Source: Pohlia nutans
Taxonomy: Eukaryota > Streptophyta > Bryopsida > Bryales > Mniaceae
NCBI GenBank assembly: GCA_022496805.1
Contig: CM040104.1
Coordinates: 4,997,650 to 5,061,649, forward strand
Direction of reading: 5' to 3'
Length of the DNA stretch: 64,000 nt
The translations under genes were made by a program, and so were the position numbers. How positions within the stretch are numbered: position 1 is the stretch's first letter; each line of letters opens with the position of its first letter. Below the pieces are notes generated by a model that saw only the letters and a program-made list of their open reading frames with translations, had not been told where the DNA came from and searched no databases. Shown piece by piece: positions 55,101-64,000 of the stretch.

Positions 55101-57994
55101 AGTGGTTAGGGATTGCGTTTGAAGTATAAAACTTAGGATAAAAACTAGGGGAAAAAAAAACACCAAATACTAGGACAATTATTTCCGGACAGAGGGAGTA
55201 TATTTTTCACAATATGATTTTTTTGGAACTTGTCATTTTAAAACCATGAACCCTTGGTCCCTCAAAATAAGCTTTTGACATCATTTAAGCTCTTTTTCAC
55301 AACGATTTAAAATTGAAATCAGCTGACGCAATGAATCCAAGTGTATTCGACTTTTTGTACCTGATTGTAGATTACTGTACATTGCTATGGATCAACTAAC
55401 CACTTTTAGCCACTCCTTGAATTGTGCTGCGCAGACACTTGTGAAGGGGCAGTTAATGGAGGGAGTATTGAGTCTTCTTTCTCGTCAAGACCTTCTCAAG
55501 GGTCGTTCACAAATCACAGCTCTCACGTCGCCTATTCAGGCCAACATTAACCTCAAAACTGGCGTTGTTGTGTGTGATCGTGTTGACCTTCTCCTTGCCG
55601 GTACGTTGTGTGATGTGTGTATTAAAATGTACTTACTGGTAACGTAGATTAACCAAACCTGCATAACATTCTTGAGGAGTTGCCTCAAAATTCTTGAAAA
55701 AATGATTCAGAAAAAATATCTTTCTGCACAATCTTGAGTGCATGGGTTCAATTGAGTTTTCAACTGGGTTGAGTGTTTTATTTTCAACTCAATTGAGGGC
55801 GTTGGAATTCAGTTGAGTTGAACGGTGGTGGGAGGCACTGTTGGATGCAATAGTTTAAATTTTCAACTAAGGGTGGGCCCTTGTGCCCACTCTCACAAGC
55901 TGGGCTCTACAAGGAATAAACTTATTTTAGTTCCTGCTAAGTTGGATTAGAGGACGGGTGCTTGATGGGTTGGACGGGCTTGTAGCTTCCTCAAACCATG
56001 GGCGATGTCTTTCATGGACCCTCTCACTTTTATTAGAGGAGATTGAACGGTGAACCCAACATCTATTTGAGTGAGGATGGGGTCAGGTGCTTTAAGGGAA
56101 GGGACTATGGTTGAGAATTTTTTTCAGTGGTTGAAATTACTCTCCCTCTATAGCCCTCAATTGAAATTATTTTCAACCCAAAAGCAATTAAAATTTCAAA
56201 CTAACTCCCAATGTCAGGTGGGAGGTACCAAATGCTACAAGAAAGCCACTGGCTACTCACTGTGAGCCTTGCATGCTCTTTAAAGTGAATGCCAACTTTT
56301 AAGTTTTTTTAAATTTTAATATTGCCATCTACAATAGAGAAGTTAGGGATGAATTTCTCACAACTGCTAAAGAATGTTATTGTGATTTTATCTCACAGTG
56401 TTTTCTCGTTTGTTGCAGACAACGTGCATGTTGCAAGCTGGGGTACTGTGAACATCCATCATGAGACAGTTCAAATGACACTTGCGATTCCCGGCAGTAC
56501 ATTACGCAAAACTCTGGGGCTTTCTCGCCTTGCCCATGATTACTACCTCAAGGTTAGTGCACAAATACATGAACTATAGGATACTATTTGCATCATTTTA
56601 ATCCTTAAACGTCATTTCCTCATTTAGAAAGAAAGGAGTCTTTTTGAATTTTGACCTCAAAAATTCATAAAATAATCTCTTCATTATTAGCAATTCATGG
56701 TCAAAGTGATGTGGAAACTCTGAAAAACCAATCCCTGATGTTTAAGGGTTAACAAACATAGGAGTATGATTTTTTTTGGGGAGATCAGCGGAGAGATCAC
56801 TGTGGGTACAAGAGCCAAATTTGTTGAGATAAAAATTTGTCACTGCATATGCAATTTCAAAGTTGGAAGTTGTAGACCACTACAAATGACAATATATAAC
56901 CACATTTCCATTCAAAGATTTGTGACCATAGACATTTAGCCAAGTCATGCTTAAATACCAATTGTTAATCCTTAAAGGACATACCAAGCCCCACGGGCTT
57001 TTTGGTATTTTGGGAGAATCTTACTCATAATTTCTACTTTGTTGAACCAAATGGGGTTTTTTAAATGCAAAATTGAACATATTCGAGGCATTTGTATTTC
57101 ATTAGAATAGAAACAAAGTAATTTAAAAAGAGAATCATGCTTAAAATAGAATTAAAAAAAGATTTTGGATGTGAGAACCAAGAAAGCCATGTCCTTTAAG
57201 GGTTAAGAAGTCCAACCAAGTGTATGAATAGATGAGTTATTTCTGGTAATTGGGGTCAGTAAATTCTTTTATATCACACCTTTGGTAACCAACATACATA
57301 AGTTTAGAACTTACATTCATGTAGAAAGTGCCCAATCAATAACAAATATTGGAATGTGATATTGGAGAGTGTCATAATAACAAGCTCTGAGTGTATCTGG
57401 TTTTAGTATCCTCTATTGAAGGTCGAAACATCCAATTTTGTGCCTACACTCATTCTTGCTCTCAAACCATCCCATAGACGTATAGGGCAATCCATTTCTT
57501 TGAGGGCTTTCTAAGTATAAACTGCGAGGGCTTGCCCGAGGTGTTTTTATCCCAAAGACCCTGAGGAAGAAATGAATTACACTGCATAAAGTACTTTATC
57601 AATTTAAGTTTTTCCGAAGACATGGATTACGAAAAAAAAATTCCCCCAACCCTAATTTTGCATTATCAAGCCACGTGAATCGTATTGAAAATTTTCTTAA
57701 AGTTCTTTATGGTCTTTCAATTTAACTGTCATTGATTGAGCTGCAATTTAGTTGAACAATGACGTGGAGTACTTGTGGGATGTTCCATTGCAGATCCCAA
57801 TTTGGGGCTCCATGGCGCGGCCCCAAGTGGATTTTCGGGCAGCAGGCAAGGGCATTGCCCAACTCACGCTACAACAACAGACAGGGGCAGCTGGGCAGCT
57901 GTTCTCCTCTTTCTTCCAGCAGACGGACAAGGAGGCCAGTGCCAGCGAGGTCCCCGAACCCGTGGGTGTCCTTCCATGGGATACCCGGAGCTAG
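49113..57994 (+). CDS. AsmA-like membrane-anchored protein, probably plastid-targeted
   Basis: Ten exons join in phase: 49113-49228, 49918-50011, 51120-51348, 52167-52325, 52907-53158, 53787-53986, 54139-54318, 55435-55600, 56419-56552 and 57794-57994, giving about 576 aa (four more if exon 3 begins at 51108). The N-terminus is basic and Ser/Ala-rich, like a transit peptide. A hydrophobic segment (residues ~107-124, LASVMLILSTFFAAAT) is followed by an AsmA-type opening: VSIAKASLGWRKPVHLEGVT, then VVSIPKIETKASLW. The rest is beta-rich repeats ending in MTLAIPGSTLRKTLGL and IPIWGSMARPQVDF. AsmA-family proteins act in lipid transport between membranes; that role here is inferred. A leader-intron acceptor probably ends at 49087. 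The family call is by pattern only. Confidence 0.72.
49470..49683. mobile_element. TTAA-type element (CCCCTAAAGGAC family) in AsmA-like intron 1
   Basis: The right end GGTCCTTTAAGGG is followed by TTAA (49684-49687); the left end is degenerate around 49470 (AGGACCAAGAAGCCCAAATT). The interior matches 9039-9548 without its nested MITE. Confidence 0.6.
50360..50610. repeat. Repeat in AsmA-like intron 2, inverted copy at 62800-63020
   Basis: Blocks such as AAATAAAAGTAATT and AATCAATTTTGAGCATCCT match the reverse complement of 62800-63020. The ends were not defined. Confidence 0.55.
50767..50921. mobile_element. Foldback-type element with ACCACCA motifs, diverged
   Basis: GAATGATCTAAAACCACCA at the left and TTGGTGGTTTTGGGTATCAT at the right are inverted. 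The same ACCACCA/TGGTGGT ends bound 51643-51853, and one such end lies just before the exon 3 acceptor (51093-51106). Confidence 0.45.
51643..51853. mobile_element. Foldback MITE, ~210 bp, in AsmA-like intron 3
   Basis: Arms of ~85 bp: GTAGAATGACCCCTAAACCA at the left and its near complement at the right (GTTTAGGGTCATTCTACC), with further pairing through ACCACCAACTTCTACA and GGTTGTCAATACATGGCTTA around a short loop. A strong hairpin. Confidence 0.75.
52393..52524. mobile_element. Fragment of a short TTAA-type element in AsmA-like intron 4
   Basis: Ends GTCCTTTAAGGG followed by TTCA, and matches the right part of 56969-57202 in inverted interior order (GAGCAAGATTCTCCCAAAAT). Only one end is recognisable. 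Confidence 0.45.
52712..52897. mobile_element. Truncated TTAA-type element abutting the exon 5 acceptor
   Basis: Starts CCCCTAAAGGACTAAG after ATAA and continues with family sequence up to AAAACTGCTAAAAAAA at ~52893. About 10 bases later comes the acceptor (AG at 52905-52906) of exon 5. The element's other end is lost. Confidence 0.6.
53250..53608. mobile_element. Foldback MITE, second copy of the 2915-3273 family
   Basis: Same order of blocks as 2915-3273 (ATACTCTTATTTGTTCA, GTGTGTAAGAGCTTGGTGG and their complements) within AsmA-like intron 5. The outer ends are GAGTT and AACTC; no target duplication was resolved. Confidence 0.65.
54345..55200. repeat. Stowaway-like and TTAA-type fragments in AsmA-like intron 7
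   Basis: GAGACGGCTTTTTTGGGCAA..AGTTATTTCTGGACAGGAGT (54342-54421) and GACAATTATTTCCGGACAGA (55178-55197) are Stowaway-like ends. ATGAGGCCCGGTTCAGGCTT (54879-54898) and its follow-on to CCTTTAGAGA belong to the CCCCTAAAGGAC family. All are degenerate. Confidence 0.45.
55601..56418. other. AsmA-like intron 8, nothing recognised
   Basis: Ordinary intronic DNA; several TTGAGTT/AACTCAA motifs near 55750-55830 but no bounded element. Confidence 0.45.
56602..56748. mobile_element. Short TTAA-flanked MITE, 147 bp
   Basis: TTAA lies at 56598-56601 and 56749-56752; the ends are TCCTTAAACGTCA and, complemented, CCCTTAAACATCA. It lies in intron 9 of the AsmA-like gene. Same terminal type as 3324-3688. 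Confidence 0.65.
56969..57202. mobile_element. Short TTAA-flanked MITE, 234 bp
   Basis: TTAA lies at 56965-56968 and 57203-57206; the ends are TCCTTAAAGGACATACC and, complemented, CCCTTAAAGGACATGGC. Same intron as 56602-56748. A related fragment is at 52393-52524. Confidence 0.7.
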
Positions 57995-58318
57995 CCAGCT
58001 GAAAGGAGAGCTTCAGACCTAAGTAATTGAAATCATGAAACTGTACATTGTGAATTAGAGCACTTTTCGTTGTTGTATTTCTACATAAAGTTATCCCTCT
58101 ATTATGACATGTTTGGGAAGCTCTCACGTCAAGGTGGCAGGTATGGATTAGTCATAGAAATGACTTGTCACATGTGTATTGCTTGAAACAATTATGTTGT
58201 CATATTATGGAGGGTAGACTGTACTTTGCAGTTGATTGGGTCTAGAGAGCCCGTTCCAACGAGTATTATACAACTCTATTCTATTGTATTTGGAATGGTT
58301 CTACACCTATGGGTTTAA

Positions 58319-58857
58319 CCCTTTAACGCGCCAGCGTCCACATAGTGAACGACGCACAGATTGAAACTACTTGATTCTCATCCAAATCGGACAGTTTTCA
58401 TCCACTAAAATTTCTCTTAGTTCTTGAGCAAGTTGACTATCCTTTGTACGGTTTGGATCTTCAAAAAAGGTTATTATGATTTTTAGAAAAACAACAGAAT
58501 TGGTTTATGTCGAGTTTCATTCTTAGTTCAAAAAGTGGGACCTTAAATATGATGTTTCAAAATAAGTAGAATCAAATAATGGAAATCATACCATCTCGTA
58601 GTGCATGTTATTTCAATTTCATTACCATATTTTTTTTTTAAAAATTGCTAATTTTGGATTTTAAATTGAATTTCAAGAGAAAACCTTGCAAAATTAATTT
58701 AAAATATTAAACAAAAATATAATAAATCCACCCGTACAGATGTGATCTTCACATTGACATTTACAACTTTGCTTTGACCATGAACCCGATTTTTGGTTTT
58801 CATCAAGCATTTTATAGTGCTTCTTTGAAAACAGTGTTGAATCGGGACGTTAAAGGG
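58319..58857. mobile_element. TTAA-flanked piggyBac-like MITE, ~540-bp family, copy 2
   Basis: TTAA lies at 58315-58318 and 58858-58861; the ends are CCCTTTAACGCGCC and, complemented, CCCTTTAACGTCCC. It has the cleanest terminal repeats of the family and lies 324 bp after the AsmA-like stop codon. Confidence 0.8.
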
Positions 58858-58861
58858 TTAA

Positions 58862-59930
58862 GATCAAAACTAAAGTTAAAATTCATGTTGACATGGTTCT
58901 AATGAGCTATTATGGTCTTAATTTGGAACTTTCCACCTACAACAAATGCCAAATATACGCCAATGTATGTACAATAGGGGCTAGTAAAGATAGGTCCACC
59001 CTGCTGCAGAGTCCCGAAATGGTGTTCTAGGATGGAAATTCAAAATGCCATGTCTTTTTAAAAAATAATCCAAATGAAGAACCATAAAGTGCGGTGGATA
59101 GGTGATTGGGTCTATTTTTCAAAAATATCAAAACTTTATTATGATGTTGTAAAATAATATGGCAAGAGTTTTGTTATGGAACAATGTACCATCAAGAATT
59201 GTAAAGTGCGGTAGATAGGTTGCTTGAAATAAATATAGGTGTCTCTTCATAGCCGGCATCGGTTATTGTCCCACTCACCTTACATCATGTAGGCAACGGA
59301 GCCATAGAAGGTGGTCCCTCCAAATTTAAATCAGTGTGATTGTGCAACTACATTGGTATCTAATTCCAAGGTGAGTGGAGAAAAAAAAAAAAAACCTATA
59401 TCAATCTTAGTATTAAGAAAAGTTGTTTATTTGTTTTGTTTTCTATATATGTAACATTACAATCTCCTCGATCGTGCGTTTTTTGGCTTCGTCCTTGGTA
59501 CCGTCTGAAAGCTCTCGTTGAGGAAGGGTGCACCATCATCGTTTTGCAGTTTTTGAACGAGCAATGTGAGAGTTATGAATTTTTAAGTAAATTTTGATAC
59601 CATAAATTGAATTAAAATAATTATGAAAAATGACAATGGGGAGATTCTCATGTCATTCTTGGCATCGTTAGAAAGCTCTCGACATTGTTAGAAAGCTCTA
59701 AACAAGGAGGGGTACACCAAAGTCATATCGTAGCTTTTGAACCTATGTTGTGAAAGTGAAATGGATTTTAATCAAATTTTGTCACTACAAATTGAATTAA
59801 ATTGTGAATAAATTATTCTAAAAACAAAATTAAAAACACAAGCATCCTAAATCAGAGGGAACATTAGGCCAATGGCACAAGGACACAAGATTGCTCTTTG
59901 CACTACTTTTTTTTTTTTTTTTTCTTTTAA
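58862..59930. repeat. Intergenic repeats upstream of Bet v 1-like copy 2
   Basis: Around 59480-59800 there are two diverged tandem units containing GTTAGAAAGCTCT and CGTAGCTTTTGAACC; they match the reverse complement of ~1640-1950, and a third short remnant occurs at ~61003-61030 inside the Bet v 1 gene. No gene here. Confidence 0.55.
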
Positions 59931-59931
59931 A

Positions 59932-59939
59932 TATATAAA
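59932..59939 (+). promoter_or_regulatory. Putative TATA box of Bet v 1-like copy 2
   Basis: TATATAAA about 190 bp upstream of the ATG at 60122, after a poly-T tract. Based on motif and position only. Confidence 0.4.
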
Positions 59940-60121
59940 AAAAGAAAAGAAAAAAGAAAACCCCTGCTACTAAAGTTACTACATTCATCCCCCACAGAAG
60001 TGGCAATCTAGTTGGGTATAAGTCCGGGTCGGAGACCTTAGCAGCCCAGTCCCTCGTCGCTCTCTCTCGCGTACTCTCCTCAGCTTTCAGACTGTCCTTC
60101 GTTTCTTGCACATTTGCAACC

Positions 60122-61602
60122 ATGTCGCACACGATTTCTCACAGCGCGGTGCTGCAGGCCTCCGCTGACGAGCTCTGGGCGGTGAGCCGGCACGTCGACA
60201 CCATTTTCTGTGATCTCATGCCGGAGTTTTTCGCCAAGAGCGAGTTTCTGCAGGGCTACGGCGAGCCTGGAAGCATCCGTTGGGTCACTACTGGACCAGG
60301 TATTTAAAGCACACAGTCGATATATCAAGCCCGTGTGATCGCATTCATTTCTAGAAATCGTTTCAGCTAATCGAAACGATGTACTTGATTTGTTCGTTTT
60401 GCTATTTTCTTGACATAGTCGATTAAGCCCAAGTTGTGATTGCATTCATTTCTAGAAACTTTTCAGCTGGTCGAAAAGATGTAATTGACTATTTTGTCGT
60501 TTTGCTTTACTGTTGCTGCAGCGGTGAAGCATGCGACGCACCTGAAGGAGCGCGTGGACAAGTTCGACGATGCCACCAAGACGTTGGGATACACGATCCT
60601 GGAGGGCGATCCGCGTTACAGCGCCTTCAGCGCCGAGATTCACTTCGAGGCGGTGAACGAGACCCAGGCTCAAGCCACATGGACGGAGACGTTCACACCC
60701 GTGGGCGAGATGGGGCCTCCGGAGAACGTCAAGGCGATCGCAACACTCGTGTTCAATACCATGGAGAAGGCCGTGCACACCATGAAGCATTTCACGCACA
60801 CGGAGACTCTGGACGTGTCTCCCGATGCGATCTGGAAGGCGTGCAAGCACGTGGACGAGATTCTGCTGAACAATCTGCCGCAGCACTTCGAGTCGTCCAC
60901 CATGATCCACGGCCACGGCGGCCCTGGCACCGTCCGCGTCGTCAAATTTGGACCTGGTAACGAACTCCGATTCAACTAGCTTCCTTCCTCATTTCGTTCC
61001 GTAGCTTTTGAACCTACAGTGTGAAAGTTATGGATATAGAGGAAAATTGGACCCCTGCTGCAAATCATCTGTTGTGTGAAAATGACTTCAGTTTGACACA
61101 ATCGACACTGTTGATCTTGTAGTACAGAACAAGAGCTTTGAATTGATATATTGCAATCAGAAAACCGAGGTAAAATGAGAATATGCTACTGTACGTTGCA
61201 AAGTTCAGTGATGCAGATGGTCATATTGCACGTTTTCGACGCTTGGGGGTTACTTAATTGATTTTAAGTCTTTCAACCAATCAATTCCTCATTACTTGGA
61301 TGGTTGGATGTGCAGCAATCCCATTTGCAGGGGAGGTGACGGAGCGCATGGACTTCATCGACATGGAGGGCAAGAAGATGGGCTACACGGTGCTCAAGGG
61401 CGACCCGCGCTTCAAGCTGTTCGCCGCCACCATGGAGTTCAAGGCCGGACCCAGCGACGGCACCACTACCGCCGTGTGGAACGCGATGTACATGACGGTC
61501 GGCGACGAGGACGTCCCGCCCCTGCACGTCCGGGACGTCGTTACGACCGTGTGGAAGACTCTGGCAGCCGCTGCCAAGGCTCATCCGGAGCGCTATGCTT
61601 AG
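60122..61602 (+). CDS. Two-domain PR-10/Bet v 1-like protein (copy 2)
   Basis: Exons 60122-60299, 60522-60956 and 61316-61602 give 299 aa ending in TAG. It consists of two tandem Bet v 1/START-like domains: residues ~1-150 with loop GYGEPG (45-50), and ~153-299 with the canonical PR-10 loop GHGGPG (190-195). Introns cut codons 60 and 205, both in phase 1, matching the single conserved intron of ordinary PR-10 genes (about codon 62). Loop and intron positions are both exactly 145 codons apart, so the gene arose by internal duplication. The product is probably a cytosolic binder of hydrophobic ligands; the ligand is unknown. Exons are markedly GC-rich. Copy 1 at 18542-19684 shares the architecture. 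Confidence 0.9.
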
Positions 61603-62539
61603 ATCAATAGTATTGTCGAGTTTATGGCATTCACTGTACGTTGCTAGTGGGGAGGGAGCAAATCTCAGCTATGATCTCCAAATACAATTTCGGGCTATTT
61701 AAATGATCGTGTCAAGTTACCAGTATGAAGAAATCTAGCTTCCGATCATATAAGTTTCTAATTGCGTAATGTGTCATGAAGCTGGCGTTTTCAACTCCAA
61801 TTCTCTTGCTGTTTGTGTTCATGTGTTGTATCAAGGTAGCAAGGACACAAGCATGAAACTATGGACGTTTTCTTGATTTCTGTGTCGATGCCAAGAAGTC
61901 GGTAATGGTGTTGTTAATTAAGGGCTCACACTTGTGCAAACATACTAGTTCATAATGGTTTGCTGAAAAAAGGGTTTTAGGTGTAGAAAAGTCCTTGATT
62001 TGATCACGTTAACTGATGATTTGTTGATTCAGAAGAATATACAATGTCCAGCAATAACGGGATTTACAGTGCCCGCCGTCGCTTGGTATTGGACCAGATA
62101 TTCCTGTTGACCAGATATTGACCAGATATCATCAGTTATTGACCAGCACATGTTATGGAAGTGTCAAGATCTGGGCTATTACGGACAGAATTGGGGATTT
62201 GGGTTATACTGTCTGCAACTGGAGTATTTTGTTTCATTTTGGGCCAGTTCACACTATGGCCGTTTGGTTGAGTGGACCTCGGACAACAACTTACACAGTT
62301 TATAGTTGGTCATGAGGACAACGTAGAAGTTTATGTGTAGGATAATCCCCTGGAGCAAGGGACTTCATTCGAATAAGCTTTCACCATGAGGGTGTAGCCC
62401 AAATGGTGAAAGTTTGTTTTGGTGAAGCCTCGTGCTCTAAGGGCTTAATATCCGGCGTAAAGAATGATAAAAATTTCTTTCTAGGTTTCACTAGCCTTTG
62501 AAGTGGGCTACTACTTTTCAATGTAGTAAATATAATTGT
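61603..62539. other. 3' flank of Bet v 1-like copy 2, no gene recognised
   Basis: Contains a small tandem motif (GACCAGATATT repeated at ~62093-62125). No element with defined ends. Confidence 0.45.
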
Positions 62540-62682
62540 AACACACATTTCGTTAAAACTGGATTACCAGACTAGAAAAAGTAATGGGGAGTGTTGCCCT
62601 TCTCAATAGATATATGTCCCCAATTTTTCTACAAAACTTACTCTCGTATTCCATGGTCCAATTTTAACGAAATGTGTGTTTT
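62540..62682. mobile_element. MITE-like inverted repeat, ~143 bp
   Basis: AACACACATTTCGTTAAAAC at the left and its near complement (AATTTTAACGAAATGTGTGT) at the right, ~22-bp arms. No target duplication was resolved. Confidence 0.6.
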
Positions 62683-62799
62683 GTGGTCACTAGGTACTTT
62701 TGATAACTATTGTTGTCACAATGATTAGGGGGCAAAGTGGCAAACACAATAAAGTGTATCACAAAAGTGGGATGCTCGGGGGAGTCAATTCCAAATAAT

Positions 62800-63020
62800 T
62801 ACATTCAGCGTACAAACAAATATAGGGTGCAAATAAATCTTTGAAGGTAATTTTTATAAGTGAATTACATTATTATAGGATGCTCAAAATTGATTACGAG
62901 AATAAAAATGAGAACATTCTTGAATATTTACTAATTATTGTAATAATTACTTTTATTTTTTAAGATACTTTTAAATATCCTCTTATCCCAGGTGGTACCT
63001 CAAAAAATACATAGAGTCAC
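62800..63020. repeat. Inverted copy of the repeat in AsmA-like intron 2
   Basis: Reverse-complement relative of 50360-50610. Non-coding. Confidence 0.55.
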
Positions 63021-63411
63021 TTCCCCGAGGTGAGTTGCTCAAATTGGAAAATGACCCACGCCTACAAAAACATCAAAAGTGAAGTGATCTTTGATTAGCT
63101 CTTTCTCACTAAAACGAGAGTGAATTCACATATTAATGGTTTGTATAGTGTTTAGTGTCTTCTGTAATGATGAAAGGTAGTACTACTTGATGACTCCCCT
63201 CAAGTTTTTGTTACACAATTTCAAAAAAATATGGTTGAAAAGGTTTAATTAGTTTATTTTTCAAACTTATTTTTGAGCACTTTTTTTTAATGATTTTATA
63301 AATTTATTTATTAAAGTTTTCATGAACTTAGATTTTAAAGTACATTGCATAAAAAATTTAATATTTTTGATGGTTTGAATTTTGACATTCACATTAAAAT
63401 TTCTATTTTAA

Positions 63412-63947
63412 CCCTTTGAGGTCCAAATGATGTACCAATTTCAAATGTGTTAAAACGTTGGATGAATAACAAAAATGGAGTTGATATACAATGAAAAGTT
63501 AAAAATGTCAATAAGTAGATCACATTTGTACAATTGGATTTATCATATTTTTGGTTAATGCTTTTCAATTACTTTTTCAAGGCATTCTTCTGAAATTCAA
63601 TTAAAATCCCAAAATGAACAATTCTTTATTAAAAATTTTTGTAATGAATTTGGAATAATATGCACTATGAGATGGTATAATTTCCATTATTTGATTCTAC
63701 TTATTTTGGAAAATCATTTTGAAGATCTCACTTTTTGTACTAAGAATGAAACTCAACATAAACCAATTTTGTTATTTTACAAAAATTCACAATGTCTTAT
63801 TTTGAAGATCCATACTATACAAATGATATTGAACTAGCACAAGAACTAAGAAAGTTTTGGATGGATGAAAAATTGAGCTGGATGTAGTTAAAAAAAGGCT
63901 TACAATCTGTTCATCTTCCATTATATGAACGCACACGCGTCAAAGGG
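63412..63947. mobile_element. TTAA-type piggyBac-like MITE, ~540-bp family, copy 3 (inverted)
   Basis: Left flank TTAA (63408-63411), right flank TTGA (one mutation). The right end, complemented, reads CCCTTTGACGCGTGTGCG and then matches the left part of 46414-46962 base for base over most of 60 bp. Opposite orientation to the other two copies. Confidence 0.75.
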
Positions 63948-64000
63948 TTGAAAGGTAAAATAATTTTGAATCCGTATTTAAGGATTTGAATAGTTGAACT

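Noticed and set aside
60436..60960. Long plus- and minus-strand frames overlapping the Bet v 1-like exons
   Set aside because: They are shadow frames of a GC-rich exon; the Bet v 1 frame has family motifs and correct splice phases, and these do not.
1..64000. CRISPR arrays, bacterial operons, LTR retrotransposons
   Set aside because: The tandem repeats lack spacer structure, the genes are spliced eukaryotic genes, and no paired long terminal repeats with reverse-transcriptase frames were seen.

Overview
The window is nuclear DNA from a land plant. Evidence: spliced protein genes with GT..AG introns, a plant-type non-phosphorylating GAPDH, a secreted class III peroxidase, PR-10/Bet v 1-type proteins, TTTAGGG-type telomere-like motifs, and a dense load of short DNA-transposon derivatives. 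Non-coding DNA is AT-rich and exons are clearly more GC-rich. Introns are long (hundreds of bases to over 2 kb) and full of repeats. I cannot name the species; a non-seed plant (bryophyte or lycophyte) is a guess, not a result.

I could assemble six protein genes, each with consistent splice phases: GAPN, 496 aa (6261-11998, +, 9 coding exons); a two-domain PR-10/Bet v 1-like protein, 299 aa (18542-19684, -, 3 exons); a class III peroxidase, 314 aa (30425-34551, +, 3 exons); an organellar-looking TrmL/SpoU RNA 2'-O-methyltransferase, 257 aa (39305-43174, +, 7 exons); a membrane-anchored AsmA-like protein, about 576 aa (49113-57994, +, 10 exons); and a second two-domain PR-10/Bet v 1-like gene, 299 aa (60122-61602, +, 3 exons), with exactly the same exon lengths as the first. 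The genes are unrelated in pathway; there is no sign of an operon or functional cluster, apart from the dispersed Bet v 1 pair.

Layout: 0-5 kb is transposon-derived DNA, part of it present again in inverted orientation at 14-18 kb. GAPN fills 5.6-12 kb, followed by repeats to 18.5 kb. The minus-strand Bet v 1 gene lies at 18.5-19.7 kb. From 20 to 30 kb there is no gene: a 2.9 kb terminal-inverted-repeat element (21478-24371) and a 1.46 kb nested palindrome of TTAA-type elements (25131-26589). The peroxidase (30-34.6 kb), TrmL (39-43 kb) and AsmA-like (49-58 kb) genes are separated by more repeats, and the second Bet v 1 gene is at 60-61.6 kb.

The most striking signal outside the genes is a set of at least five families of small elements that begin CCC(C/T)T.., end ..A(G)GGG, and sit between two TTAA tetranucleotides, which is the signature of piggyBac-superfamily insertion. 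For one of them (3324-3688) the window also holds the matching unoccupied paralogous site with a single TTAA (16777-16780). Other finds are a 78-bp retroelement-like unit with 20-bp target duplications, a nested TA-flanked MITE, and the exact 145-codon internal repeat, including the intron position, in the Bet v 1 genes.
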